From assembly GCA_017743275.1 (NCBI GenBank), contig JAGHZG010000099.1, positions 1 to 6,321 of the forward strand: a stretch of 6,321 nt of DNA, written 5' to 3'. Numbering within the stretch: the first letter of the stretch is position 1; each line of letters starts with the position of its first letter. Made by a program: the position numbers and the translations under genes. Below the pieces are notes generated by a model. That model was given only the letters and a program-made list of their open reading frames with translations, was not told where the DNA came from and did not search any database. Source of the DNA: Chloroflexota bacterium. Lineage in GTDB: Bacteria > Chloroflexota > Anaerolineae > B4-G1 > DUEL01. This document shows positions 1-5,379 of this stretch, piece by piece.

Positions 1-132
1 CTCCGGGATGGGCGTCGGCGTGGCGGTGGGAACCGTCCCGCCGCAGCCCGCCAGCCCACCCAGCAGGGCGGTCAGCGCGGCCAGCAGGGTGATGGTGGAC
101 AGAAAGACCTGAAGAGCGCGGTGCGTTTTCAT
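1..132 (-). CDS. Lipoprotein, N-terminal part only
   Basis: Seen: the first 44 codons of a minus-strand gene that runs off the left edge. It starts with ATG at 132, preceded by GGGAG about 8 nt upstream. The N-terminus is Met-Lys-Thr-His-Arg, followed by a hydrophobic stretch (residues about 8-28) and the lipobox L-A-G-C with Cys30. This is a type II (Lsp) signal peptide, so the mature protein should be lipid-anchored at Cys30 outside the cytoplasmic membrane. After the cysteine comes a short Gly/Thr/Pro linker (GGTVPTATPTPIPE), a usual spacer in Chloroflexota-type lipoproteins. The folded domain lies outside the window, so the function is unknown; a solute-binding protein is only one possibility. 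It starts 61 nt beyond the stop of the ATP-grasp gene, in the same direction, with a 30-bp palindrome between them. Confidence 0.85.
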   Translation of the reverse strand, partial: MKTHRALQVFLSTITLLAALTALLGGLAGCGGTVPTATPTPIPE

Positions 133-155
133 TGGACTTGCTCCCGAATTCGTTT

Positions 156-185
156 TGTAGGACAACTGCTCGCAGTTGTCCTACA
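156..185. repeat. 30-bp palindrome, copy 1
   Basis: Perfect 14-bp arms (156-169 and 172-185, left arm TGTAGGACAACTGC) surround the 2-nt centre TC. The whole unit is the exact reverse complement of 6066-6095. It begins 8 nt beyond the stop codon of the ATP-grasp gene and ends 23 nt before the lipoprotein ATG at 132. On the minus strand it is followed by AAAA rather than a T-run, so it is not a standard intrinsic terminator. It could be a REP-like dispersed repeat, an operator, or part of a promoter. Confidence 0.9.
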
Positions 186-193
186 TTCGTTCG

Positions 194-2521
194 TTATGCC
201 GGGCGCAGGTAGGCGACGGCTTTCTCTTCCTGGCTGTTCATCACCACATCCAGAAGTCGGCCCTGGCAGACGGTGGGGATGTGGATGACCCGGACGACGT
301 CGGCCAGCGGCGCGTCGGCGGGGAGCAATTCGGGCAGCGCGTTGGGGCTCCCCTCAAAGAAGTCCTGGCGGAAGAAGTCCCCCTCGTCGGGGTAGAGGGC
401 CAGCGGGTAGATGTTGGCCTCCACCAGGTCCTGGAAGAAGTGGGTGCCGTGGGAGACCTCGGGCATCCCGGCCGGGCCGGCGAAGGCGACCTCCACCAGG
501 ACGGACGTGTTGTAAATGTCGGCGTAGCCCACTTTGACGCCGAGGGCGACGTTGGAACTGCCCCACCGTCCCGGCCCGATGAGGATGTACCGGCGTCCCG
601 CCAGTCGCTGGTTGATCCGCCCCACTACCCGACCGACCTCGTAGCGAGTGGTATCGTCCGGGAGGGCCGCGTAGCGGCGCGGGTCCACGTACACGACGTA
701 CTCAATCCCGGAGACGAAGCCGTCGGGCACCATACGGGTGGCGACGAAGAGGATGTCTTCCGGAGCCAGCGTCGTCGGCAGGGAGCGGGTCGCGGCCCCC
801 TCCCGGCTGGATAGCGGGCGGCACTGGAGCAGATGGACGACGAAGCGGGGGCGCGGACGACCGGGGATGATGTCCAACGTGAACTCCACGTCCACGGGCC
901 GTCCGTACGCATGGGCCAGTCGGCGCAGGATAGTCCGCATCAGGTCGGGGAAGGACCGTTCCCGAAGCAGGCGGTCAAAAGTGAGGACCAGACTGCCCGG
1001 GGGGATTTCCCCGATGGGAGGGAAGTCCGTCAGGTAGTCCCCCTGCCAGAAGGAGGCCAGGTACTCCAGGCCGGGGAAATCCCGGCGGAGGACCTGGGAA
1101 ACCGGCAGGGTGCGGAACCTGTTCGCTTCCAGGTCAATGACGTCTATGAAGTGCTGGGAGTACTTGCGGACCGCCGCCGGGTCCGCTTCGGGCCGCAGGG
1201 TGGGGTGGCTCAGGGCGACCATGCGGGGGTAGTCCCCGGCGACGCGCTCCACCGCCCGGGTCCCCAGCCCGCAGACGATGCGCAGGAAGCCCTCTTCGGG
1301 GTCAATGCGCGGTGTCCAGCGGAAGGGGTTGCGGCTGAAGGCCACGCCCGCCACCTGGGGGAAGAAGTACCGCCCGTACCGGAGCCCTTCCACCCGCTGG
1401 ATAAGGACGGCCATGCGTTCATCGTAGTCCAGCAACCCCACCTGTCGGCGATACAGAAGGGCATCGGGGTTGAGCGTACTGGCGTAGACCTGGCGGATGG
1501 CGTCCAGGAGGGCCTGCAGGTTCTCCTTCGGTGGGGCCTGATTGGGGCAGAAGATGCTCTCGTACTTGCCTGCGAAGGAGGTCCCGAAGTTGTCTTCCAG
1601 CAAACTGGAGGAGCGGACAATCAGGGGGACGTTTCCCAGACGGTCCAGTTCCCGGACCAGCGCGTCCACCACGTAAGAGGGAAACTCGCCTTCGGCAAAG
1701 CGGCGGCGGATTTCCGGGTACTCCTCCCGGATTTCCTCCTCGGTCTTGTACTTCTGGTCAAAGAACGGGTAGAGATTGTTGTGGGCGATGAAGTCGTAGA
1801 AGACGTCGGCGCCCAGGAAGATAGATTCCGGGATGACCACGTGTTCCCGGATGGGGAGAGGGTCTTCGGTGCCATCGGTCTGGAGGATTTTGTGGGCCAG
1901 CATCATCCCGGCGGCCTTGCCGCCAATTTTGCCCCGGCCGATGCGGCAGCGGCGGATGTTCTTCAGGTCGGTGATGTTGAAATATTTCCGCGCCACTCCG
2001 ATGAAGCCCAGTTGGTCGCTGATCATCCCCCGGATAATAACGACGTAAATCTGCTGGAGATGGTGGATGATTTTTTCTCTCTTTTCCGGGGGCAACTGTT
2101 CGTACTGTTCCGCCTGAGGGAAGAGGAGGTCCCAGGGGGCCAGTTCGGGGTTGAAGGTGAGGATGATTTCCTCTTCGGGTCGGCGGGGGCGGAGGGCAGC
2201 GCGAACGATTTCTTCAAATAAAGAGTACGGGAGGTTCAGGGCGAAGTAGAAGTCGGTCAGATGGTCGCGGGTGATACGGACCCGTTCCCCCCATTCCTCT
2301 GCCGATTCCTGGAACAGGGGATCGGTCAGCCCTTCTTCTTGCTGGGTCAGGATTGCTTTCGCCCGGACTTCGGCCTCAAACTGCTCGGGGGTGATGACGC
2401 CGCGCGCGAACATCTCCTGGCGCATCCGCTCCCGAATCTGGCGGGCCAGGATAGGGTATTCGGAGAGGGCCAGGTAGATGGCCAGTACTTTGGGCCACTC
2501 GCGCGGGCTGGAGGATTCCAT
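194..2521 (-). CDS. PEP/pyruvate-binding (PPDK N-terminal, ATP-grasp) protein
   Basis: Residue numbers count from the upstream ATG at 2551. The protein has a helical N-terminal region (about 12-200) and then the nucleotide-binding part of the PPDK/PEP-synthase family. Visible motifs are GKIGGKAAGM (207-216), VRSSSLLEDNFGTSFAGKYES (312-332), the GVAFSRNP strand (402-409), and DVEF...LQCRPLS (554-581), where acidic residues and an Arg close the ATP site. A C-terminal region (about 598-785) carries IGPGRWGSS (658-666) and SHGTHFFQDL (700-709), a block seen in a subgroup of these proteins. The swivelling phosphohistidine domain and the PEP TIM barrel are absent, so true PEP synthase or PPDK activity is unlikely; an ATP-dependent phosphotransfer or ligase role is inference. 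The start is uncertain. ATG 2551 lies in a hairpin loop, while ATG 2521 (775 aa) has no Shine-Dalgarno but follows TATAAA by 7 nt, which suits leaderless initiation. The stop is TAA at 194-196. Confidence 0.85.
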   Translation of the reverse strand: MESSSPREWPKVLAIYLALSEYPILARQIRERMRQEMFARGVITPEQFEAEVRAKAILTQQEEGLTDPLFQESAEEWGERVRITRDHLTDFYFALNLPYSLFEEIVRAALRPRRPEEEIILTFNPELAPWDLLFPQAEQYEQLPPEKREKIIHHLQQIYVVIIRGMISDQLGFIGVARKYFNITDLKNIRRCRIGRGKIGGKAAGMMLAHKILQTDGTEDPLPIREHVVIPESIFLGADVFYDFIAHNNLYPFFDQKYKTEEEIREEYPEIRRRFAEGEFPSYVVDALVRELDRLGNVPLIVRSSSLLEDNFGTSFAGKYESIFCPNQAPPKENLQALLDAIRQVYASTLNPDALLYRRQVGLLDYDERMAVLIQRVEGLRYGRYFFPQVAGVAFSRNPFRWTPRIDPEEGFLRIVCGLGTRAVERVAGDYPRMVALSHPTLRPEADPAAVRKYSQHFIDVIDLEANRFRTLPVSQVLRRDFPGLEYLASFWQGDYLTDFPPIGEIPPGSLVLTFDRLLRERSFPDLMRTILRRLAHAYGRPVDVEFTLDIIPGRPRPRFVVHLLQCRPLSSREGAATRSLPTTLAPEDILFVATRMVPDGFVSGIEYVVYVDPRRYAALPDDTTRYEVGRVVGRINQRLAGRRYILIGPGRWGSSNVALGVKVGYADIYNTSVLVEVAFAGPAGMPEVSHGTHFFQDLVEANIYPLALYPDEGDFFRQDFFEGSPNALPELLPADAPLADVVRVIHIPTVCQGRLLDVVMNSQEEKAVAYLRPA

Positions 2522-2536
2522 AGTTATTTTTATAAA
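2521..2536 (-). promoter_or_regulatory. Possible -10 box for leaderless ATP-grasp mRNA
   Basis: On the minus strand the hairpin is followed by an A/T-rich stretch containing TATAAA (2529-2534). It ends 7 nt before ATG 2521, the spacing at which transcription would begin at or next to the start codon. No convincing -35 hexamer is visible, because the upstream DNA is the GC hairpin. This is the only promoter-like sequence before the gene; readthrough from the BMP gene is the alternative. Confidence 0.3.
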
Positions 2537-2539
2537 GTA

Positions 2540-2567
2540 GGGGCGACGCATGGCGTCGCCCCTTTTT
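2540..2567. terminator. GC hairpin after the BMP gene (bidirectional terminator-like)
   Basis: Perfect 10-bp arms GGGGCGACGC (2540-2549) and GCGTCGCCCC (2553-2562) enclose a 3-nt loop. On the plus strand the stem is followed by TTTTTCTT. On the minus strand, the direction of the genes here, it is preceded by AAGAAAAA and followed only by TACTTTAT. It lies 31 nt after the BMP stop codon and so plausibly ends that transcript, with the better U-tract facing the opposite way. The left flank reads GTAGGGGCGAC, resembling GTAGG...CCTAC palindromes that recur between genes in some GC-rich bacteria, so a repeat origin is possible. Confidence 0.6.
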
Positions 2568-2593
2568 CTTCAGAAGGCCCGGCACCCGGCAGA

Positions 2594-3631
2594 TTACTTC
2601 TTCCAGCCGGTGTCAATGGTGCCGTCCTTGATCCCCTTGGCGATCTCTTCCAGTTCGGCCTTCAGGCTGGCGGGCACCTTGGCATCAAACTGGTGGAAGG
2701 GAGCAATGCCCACGCCGCCATTCGCCAGCGTGCCGACGTACACGCCGCCCTGGAAGGTTCCTTCCTTAGCCATCTTGATGGCGTCCCGCACCGCGATGTG
2801 CATATTCTTCATCACGCTGGTCAGGATCACCGGGCAGTATTCGGCGGCGCTGATGCACCAGTCGGTGTCCACGCCGATGAGCATAGTACCGGGGTTATCC
2901 CTCACCGCGGCGGCGGTGCCCAGGCCCACCGGACCGGCGACCGGCATGATGATGTCGGCGCCTTCAGCGATCAACTCCTCACCCGCGCGGCGGCCGTCAT
3001 CGGTGGACTCAAAGTTGCCCACAAAGAGGCCGTCGTCCTTGGCGGTGCTCCAGCCCAGCACCTGGACGTTGGTGCCGTGCTTCTGGTTGTAGTAGTTCAC
3101 CCCGTACTCAAAGCCGACCATGAAGATGGTGACCGGGGGGATTTTGATGCCGCCGAAGGTGCCCACTTTGCCGGTCTTGGTCATCCCGGCGGCCAGGTAC
3201 CCGGCCAGGAAGGCGGCCTCGTCGGTGGCGAAGGTCAGGCCCAGGACGTTGGGGATGGGCGGGTCGTAGGCGAAGTCCACGATGGCGAACTTGACGTTCG
3301 GGTTCGCCTTGGCGAACTTTGCCGTGTCATCCCCCAGCAGGAAGCCGACAGTGACGATCATATCGTAGCCCTGGTCAAGGAACAGGGTGATGTTCGCCGC
3401 GTAGTCCGCCTGCTGCTGGGACTCCAGGTAGGCGACATCCACGCCCAGTTCCTGCTTCGCCAGTTCCATGCCCTGCCACGACGTGGCATTGAAAGACTTA
3501 TCGTCAATGCCGCCGACGTCGGTGATCATGCCGACGCGGAACTTCTTTTCCGGCGTCGGCCTGGGGCCGCAGGCGACCACCAGGGTAGCCAGAAGGATCA
3601 GGGTAACGAAGGTCAGTACCCACTTGCGCAT
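2594..3631 (-). CDS. BMP-family ABC transporter substrate-binding lipoprotein
   Basis: 345 residues, near the usual size for the BMP/PnrA (Med) family, whose characterised members bind purine nucleosides outside the membrane and pass them to an ABC importer. The start ATG at 3631 has AGGAGGAG 7 nt upstream. A signal peptide (Met-Arg-Lys-Trp, hydrophobic core 5-20) ends in the lipobox V-V-A-C with Cys21. The mature part opens with the family pattern VGMITDVGGIDDKSFN (about 33-48), followed by QGMELAKQELG. The strand and hinge segments typical of a type I periplasmic-binding fold follow, such as DMIVTVGFLLGD, the acidic ATDEAAFLAGYLAAGMTKTGKVG stretch and GADIIMPVAGPVG. The ligand cannot be read from the sequence; nucleoside is the family default. 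No permease or ATPase gene lies within the window, so its transporter must be encoded elsewhere. It has its own promoter and leader. Confidence 0.92.
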   Translation of the reverse strand: MRKWVLTFVTLILLATLVVACGPRPTPEKKFRVGMITDVGGIDDKSFNATSWQGMELAKQELGVDVAYLESQQQADYAANITLFLDQGYDMIVTVGFLLGDDTAKFAKANPNVKFAIVDFAYDPPIPNVLGLTFATDEAAFLAGYLAAGMTKTGKVGTFGGIKIPPVTIFMVGFEYGVNYYNQKHGTNVQVLGWSTAKDDGLFVGNFESTDDGRRAGEELIAEGADIIMPVAGPVGLGTAAAVRDNPGTMLIGVDTDWCISAAEYCPVILTSVMKNMHIAVRDAIKMAKEGTFQGGVYVGTLANGGVGIAPFHQFDAKVPASLKAELEEIAKGIKDGTIDTGWKK

Positions 3632-3777
3632 GGTTTCTCCTCCTCAATGTGGAATGGATTTGGGGTTTATTTGTGGACACACAGAAGGCTTGTGGTGGGT
3701 AAGGCAAGTGCTGATCCGAAATGGCTCGCGCATCACCTCCTGACAAGATGTTGGGATGCGATGGATTGCACCCTTGT
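3632..3777 (-). promoter_or_regulatory. 5' leader of the BMP gene
   Basis: About 146 nt separate the predicted transcription start (near 3777) from the ATG at 3631. The leader contains GGGTGC...GCATCC (6-bp stem with one G-T pair, loop AATCCATC). A GCATC segment inside it could instead pair with GATGC around 3728-3732. At 3732-3741 is AGGAGGTGAT, a 10-nt match to the anti-Shine-Dalgarno end of 16S rRNA. A second Shine-Dalgarno (AGGAGGAG) serves the BMP start. The layout suggests post-transcriptional control, but no known riboswitch class is recognised. Confidence 0.4.
3644..3733 (-). CDS. Possible 29-codon leader peptide
   Basis: An ATG at 3733 opens a 29-residue frame, starting MREPFRIST and ending in Ile-Pro-His. 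Its TGA stop (3644-3646) overlaps the Shine-Dalgarno of the BMP gene, the arrangement expected for translational coupling or leader-peptide control. Against it, AGGAGGTGAT runs into the ATG itself, leaving only 2 nt between GGAGG and the start, which is too close for efficient initiation. The composition (five Pro, three His, two Cys) resembles no known protein and could be chance. Confidence 0.2.
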   Translation of the reverse strand: MREPFRISTCLTHHKPSVCPQINPKSIPH

Positions 3778-3783
3778 GCTTCT

Positions 3784-3811
3784 ATTATGCCCCAAATTTG
3801 CCAGAAGTCAA
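3784..3811 (-). promoter_or_regulatory. Sigma-70 promoter of the BMP gene
   Basis: On the minus strand, -35 TTGACT (3806-3811) and -10 CATAAT (3784-3789) are separated by 16 nt. Each hexamer differs from consensus at one position. A second, overlapping TTGACT sits 5 nt further upstream (3811-3816). Transcription should start near 3777. Confidence 0.75.
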
Positions 3812-3824
3812 GTCAACGGAGAGA

Positions 3825-3867
3825 GGGGTTTTGCGGCGGCTCCGCTGCCGCAAAACCCCGTTTTTTT
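3825..3867 (+). terminator. Strong intrinsic terminator, plus-strand orientation
   Basis: A 13-bp perfect stem (GGGGTTTTGCGGC at 3825-3837 with 3847-3859) extends to about 16 bp including one G-T pair, with a TCC loop. One G and seven T (3861-3867) follow on the plus strand, a textbook terminator. No plus-strand gene is visible upstream, since the left block is all minus strand. It may stop antisense transcription, end an unseen small RNA, or insulate the BMP promoter, which begins 9 nt away. On the minus strand the stem is followed by TCTCTCC, a poor U-tract. Confidence 0.75.
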
Positions 3868-3898
3868 CCCCTCCCTCAAGTTTGGCCTCTTCGCCCGC

Positions 3899-3976
3899 GG
3901 GGATAGAGGAAATATATTTTTCGTTTTCTACCCGCCGGGGACAGCTTCCAAATATCTTTTTCCGTCCCCTTTTCTA
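3899..3976. repeat. Diverged tandem repeat, REP-like second unit
   Basis: Unit 1 (3899-3930) and unit 2 (3937-3976) share the order GGGGA-T/C-AG, AAATAT, TTTTTC and TTTTCTA. Unit 2 has an extra CCGTCCCC block (3962-3969). This lets it form a 6-bp stem, GGGGAC (3937-3942) with GTCCCC (3964-3969), followed by TTTTCT. The GGGGACAG...CCGTCCCC outline resembles the REP-type sequences associated with REP/RAYT transposases, but no transposase gene is present here. The stem could also act as a weak plus-strand terminator. Confidence 0.5.
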
Positions 3977-4079
3977 AGTTGAAGTTGCACATGGCGTAAG
4001 GTATCTGTGAGGCTGATGTGAGAGTGCTGATAAATGGGCGTTGGGTTTGGGGATAGAGATCTGTCAGACTTATCACGGA

Positions 4080-4130
4080 AAAATGAAAGTGATCGCGGTT
4101 CATTTTCGTCTATCATGATGGTGGCATAAA
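4080..4130 (+). promoter_or_regulatory. Candidate operator and promoter of the small-gene cluster
   Basis: AAAATGAA (4080-4087) and TTCATTTT (4099-4106) form an 8-bp inverted repeat with an 11-nt spacer, a spacing that suits a dimeric repressor. A weak sigma-70-like pair lies immediately downstream: TTTTCG (4103-4108), 16 nt, then CATAAA (4125-4130). It would start transcription near 4137, about 20 nt before the ATG at 4159. TATCAT (4111-4116) is an alternative -10. The hexamers are poor matches, so both the promoter and the operator role are tentative. Confidence 0.3.
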
Positions 4131-4158
4131 CCAGTTGGCTCTGCATAAGGAGGTTGTC

Positions 4159-4674
4159 ATGGAACGGGGAAATTCGCTGATTGGGTTCACCATTGTGATT
4201 GCCATCATCGCGGTGCTCCTGGGGGTGGCCCTGGGCGGTGCCGACATTCTGAACCCGCACCGGAGTGTGGCGCAGGCCCGGGCGATAGAACGAGAGTCGG
4301 AAATCCAGGCGGAGCGGGAGCGACTCGCGCTGGAAGTCCAGCGCCAGGAGGAGCAAATCCGGCTGGAGGGGCAACGGCGGCGGCAGGAGACTGAACTGGC
4401 GATTCTGCAATTTGCTGGCACTGTCCTGACTGTGGCCCTGGCGGCGGCCATTCTGATGGTGGCCTACGGCGTGACGACCTGGCTGGTTGCCCAGGGACGG
4501 CGGGTCGCGGCCACTCCTCCATCTGCCCTGCCGACGAACCCTCCGGCGGCGTCGCCAGCCCGGTTGACCATCTATCCCCGACCGGCAGGTGTTGCCTGCC
4601 CGGTTGATGCTGCTGCTCCGGGCCACGGGGGTAATGGGAGACAAAAAGTGGACTTTCCCCGCCCATCTCTTTGA
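4159..4674 (+). CDS. Two-helix membrane protein with charged coiled coil
   Basis: 171 residues; not recognised as a named family. ATG 4159 is chosen because AAGGAGG (4147-4153) lies 5 nt upstream; an in-frame TTG at 4135 lies upstream of that site. A hydrophobic helix (about 7-27) follows a short N-terminus. Next comes a highly charged Arg/Glu/Gln helix with coiled-coil character (about 36-82, for example QAERERLALEVQRQEEQIRL), then a second hydrophobic helix (about 83-112). The tail is Pro/Ala-rich and low in complexity (about 113-171). The topology suggests a membrane protein with an extended helical hairpin on one face, perhaps a scaffold or sensor part, but no catalytic motif is visible. 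It is first in a co-directional run: the next gene begins 33 nt after its stop. Confidence 0.75.
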   Translation: MERGNSLIGFTIVIAIIAVLLGVALGGADILNPHRSVAQARAIERESEIQAERERLALEVQRQEEQIRLEGQRRRQETELAILQFAGTVLTVALAAAILMVAYGVTTWLVAQGRRVAATPPSALPTNPPAASPARLTIYPRPAGVACPVDAAAPGHGGNGRQKVDFPRPSL

Positions 4675-4695
4675 TTCCATCGCGGGGAGAGATGG
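4663..4695 (+). other. Hairpin before the zinc-finger gene
   Basis: CCATCTCT (4663-4670), at the very end of the upstream gene, can pair with AGAGATGG (4688-4695), whose last bases run into the Shine-Dalgarno of the next gene (4696-4703). An alternative CCCCGC/GCGGGG pairing (4657-4662 with 4682-4687) would compete. Ribosomes finishing the upstream gene would open the first stem, so it could couple translation of the two genes. Inference only. Confidence 0.3.
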
Positions 4696-4707
4696 AGGAG
4701 GTGTACC

Positions 4708-5058
4708 GTGCTTCCCAGGATGATAGAAGTCGGCCCTTCTTTTCCCTGTGAGTGCCTGCCGTCGGGGGTGGAGTGCTATTTTCATCTCCACGGCAGGATG
4801 GTCATGGTCCGGGGCGCCGGGACCCTGGCTCTGGTGTTCTACCGGGACGGCCGTCTGATCTGCGATTGTCCCGAAGCCCTGGCGAAGGGGGAGTGTCGGC
4901 ACACCCGGGCGCTCCGGGCCGGCCTGTGGGCCCGCGTCTTCATGTGTCCCCAGGGGTACGGAATCATGACCCGCACGCTGGACTGGCTCCAGCGAGAGGT
5001 CCATCTGCCGGTTTCGCTCCTGACGGCAGTCCCGGAGGCGTCTGTCACGGTTTGCTGA
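4708..5058 (+). CDS. Small SWIM-type zinc-finger protein
   Basis: 116 residues from GTG 4708, with AGGAGGTG (4696-4703) 6 nt from GGAGG to the start. The core shows C52-D-C54, eight residues, then C63-R-H65, matching the SWIM pattern CxC...CxH that binds one zinc ion and is linked to DNA or protein binding. Just before it are the short strands usual in SWIM proteins (VMVRGAGTLALVFYRDGRLICDC). Extra cysteines (14, 16, 23) lie near the N-terminus and might form part of a second metal site; this is uncertain. A hydrophobic and Trp-containing C-terminal part follows (about 66-116). The known SWIM proteins that come to mind are larger, so a stand-alone version this short is unusual. No partner is identifiable. 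The stop overlaps the Shine-Dalgarno of the next gene, which indicates one transcript. Confidence 0.75.
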   Translation: MLPRMIEVGPSFPCECLPSGVECYFHLHGRMVMVRGAGTLALVFYRDGRLICDCPEALAKGECRHTRALRAGLWARVFMCPQGYGIMTRTLDWLQREVHLPVSLLTAVPEASVTVC

Positions 5059-5070
5059 AAGGAGGGTGCG

Positions 5071-5256
5071 ATGAGCGGGGGCCCGTGGGAAGCGATATGT
5101 GGGGTGGTTCTCCTCATCGGGGTCTTTGCGTCGCTGTTCTGTTTGATTCTGGCCGTTATGGCCCAGCGGGAGCGGGAGGCTGTCGGACTCTTTGTGCTGG
5201 CTCTCCTCTTCTGCTGCCTTCTGGTGGTGGTCATTTCCCTTCTGGTCTTCATCTGA
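5071..5256 (+). CDS. Two-helix hydrophobic peptide
   Basis: 61 residues from ATG 5071, with AAAGGAGG (5058-5065) 5 nt upstream and partly overlapping the stop of the zinc-finger gene. Two membrane helices (about 8-31 and 38-60) are joined by a short charged loop (AQREREA), giving a helical hairpin with the basic/acidic turn probably in the cytoplasm. It ends at the last hydrophobic residue with no tail. It resembles no family I can name. The tight spacing and strong ribosome-binding site make it a credible gene despite its size. Confidence 0.7.
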   Translation: MSGGPWEAICGVVLLIGVFASLFCLILAVMAQREREAVGLFVLALLFCCLLVVVISLLVFI

Positions 5257-5271
5257 GGAAAGGGGGACCAA

Positions 5272-5364
5272 ATGCAACCGTCTCTTTGCCTCTACACTTT
5301 CGTCCACGGCAGGGCTGTCTGCGTCGGCGTGGTCTGCGGGACCTCCGGCGGGGCGCTCCGGTAG
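5272..5364 (+). CDS. Possible 30-residue peptide
   Basis: ATG 5272 lies 15 nt after the previous stop, preceded by AAAGGGGG 6 nt upstream, which continues the spacing of the cluster. The frame encodes 30 residues (starting MQPSLCLYTF, three Cys, with a Gly/Val-rich second half) and stops at TAG just before a strong hairpin. It may be a real small protein ending the operon or the remnant of a longer one. No family match is recognised. Confidence 0.35.
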   Translation: MQPSLCLYTFVHGRAVCVGVVCGTSGGALR

Positions 5365-5379
5365 ATTGGGGGCCACGCT

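Noticed and set aside
833..2221. A 462-residue plus-strand open frame, and another of 573 residues at 2261-3982
   Set aside because: Both are antisense to well-supported genes (the ATP-grasp protein and the BMP lipoprotein). GC-rich genes with G/C third positions commonly leave open antisense frames. Their products are low-complexity (His/Gly/Val/Asp-rich) without family motifs, and the second runs across the spacer and a terminator.
3632..3777. Known riboswitch (purine, TPP, preQ1 and similar) in the BMP leader
   Set aside because: None of the conserved cores I know is visible. Only generic hairpins and SD-like sequences can be seen.
4135..4158. TTG start adding eight residues to the coiled-coil protein
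   Set aside because: The AAGGAGG site lies inside this extension and is correctly spaced for ATG 4159; no ribosome-binding site precedes the TTG.
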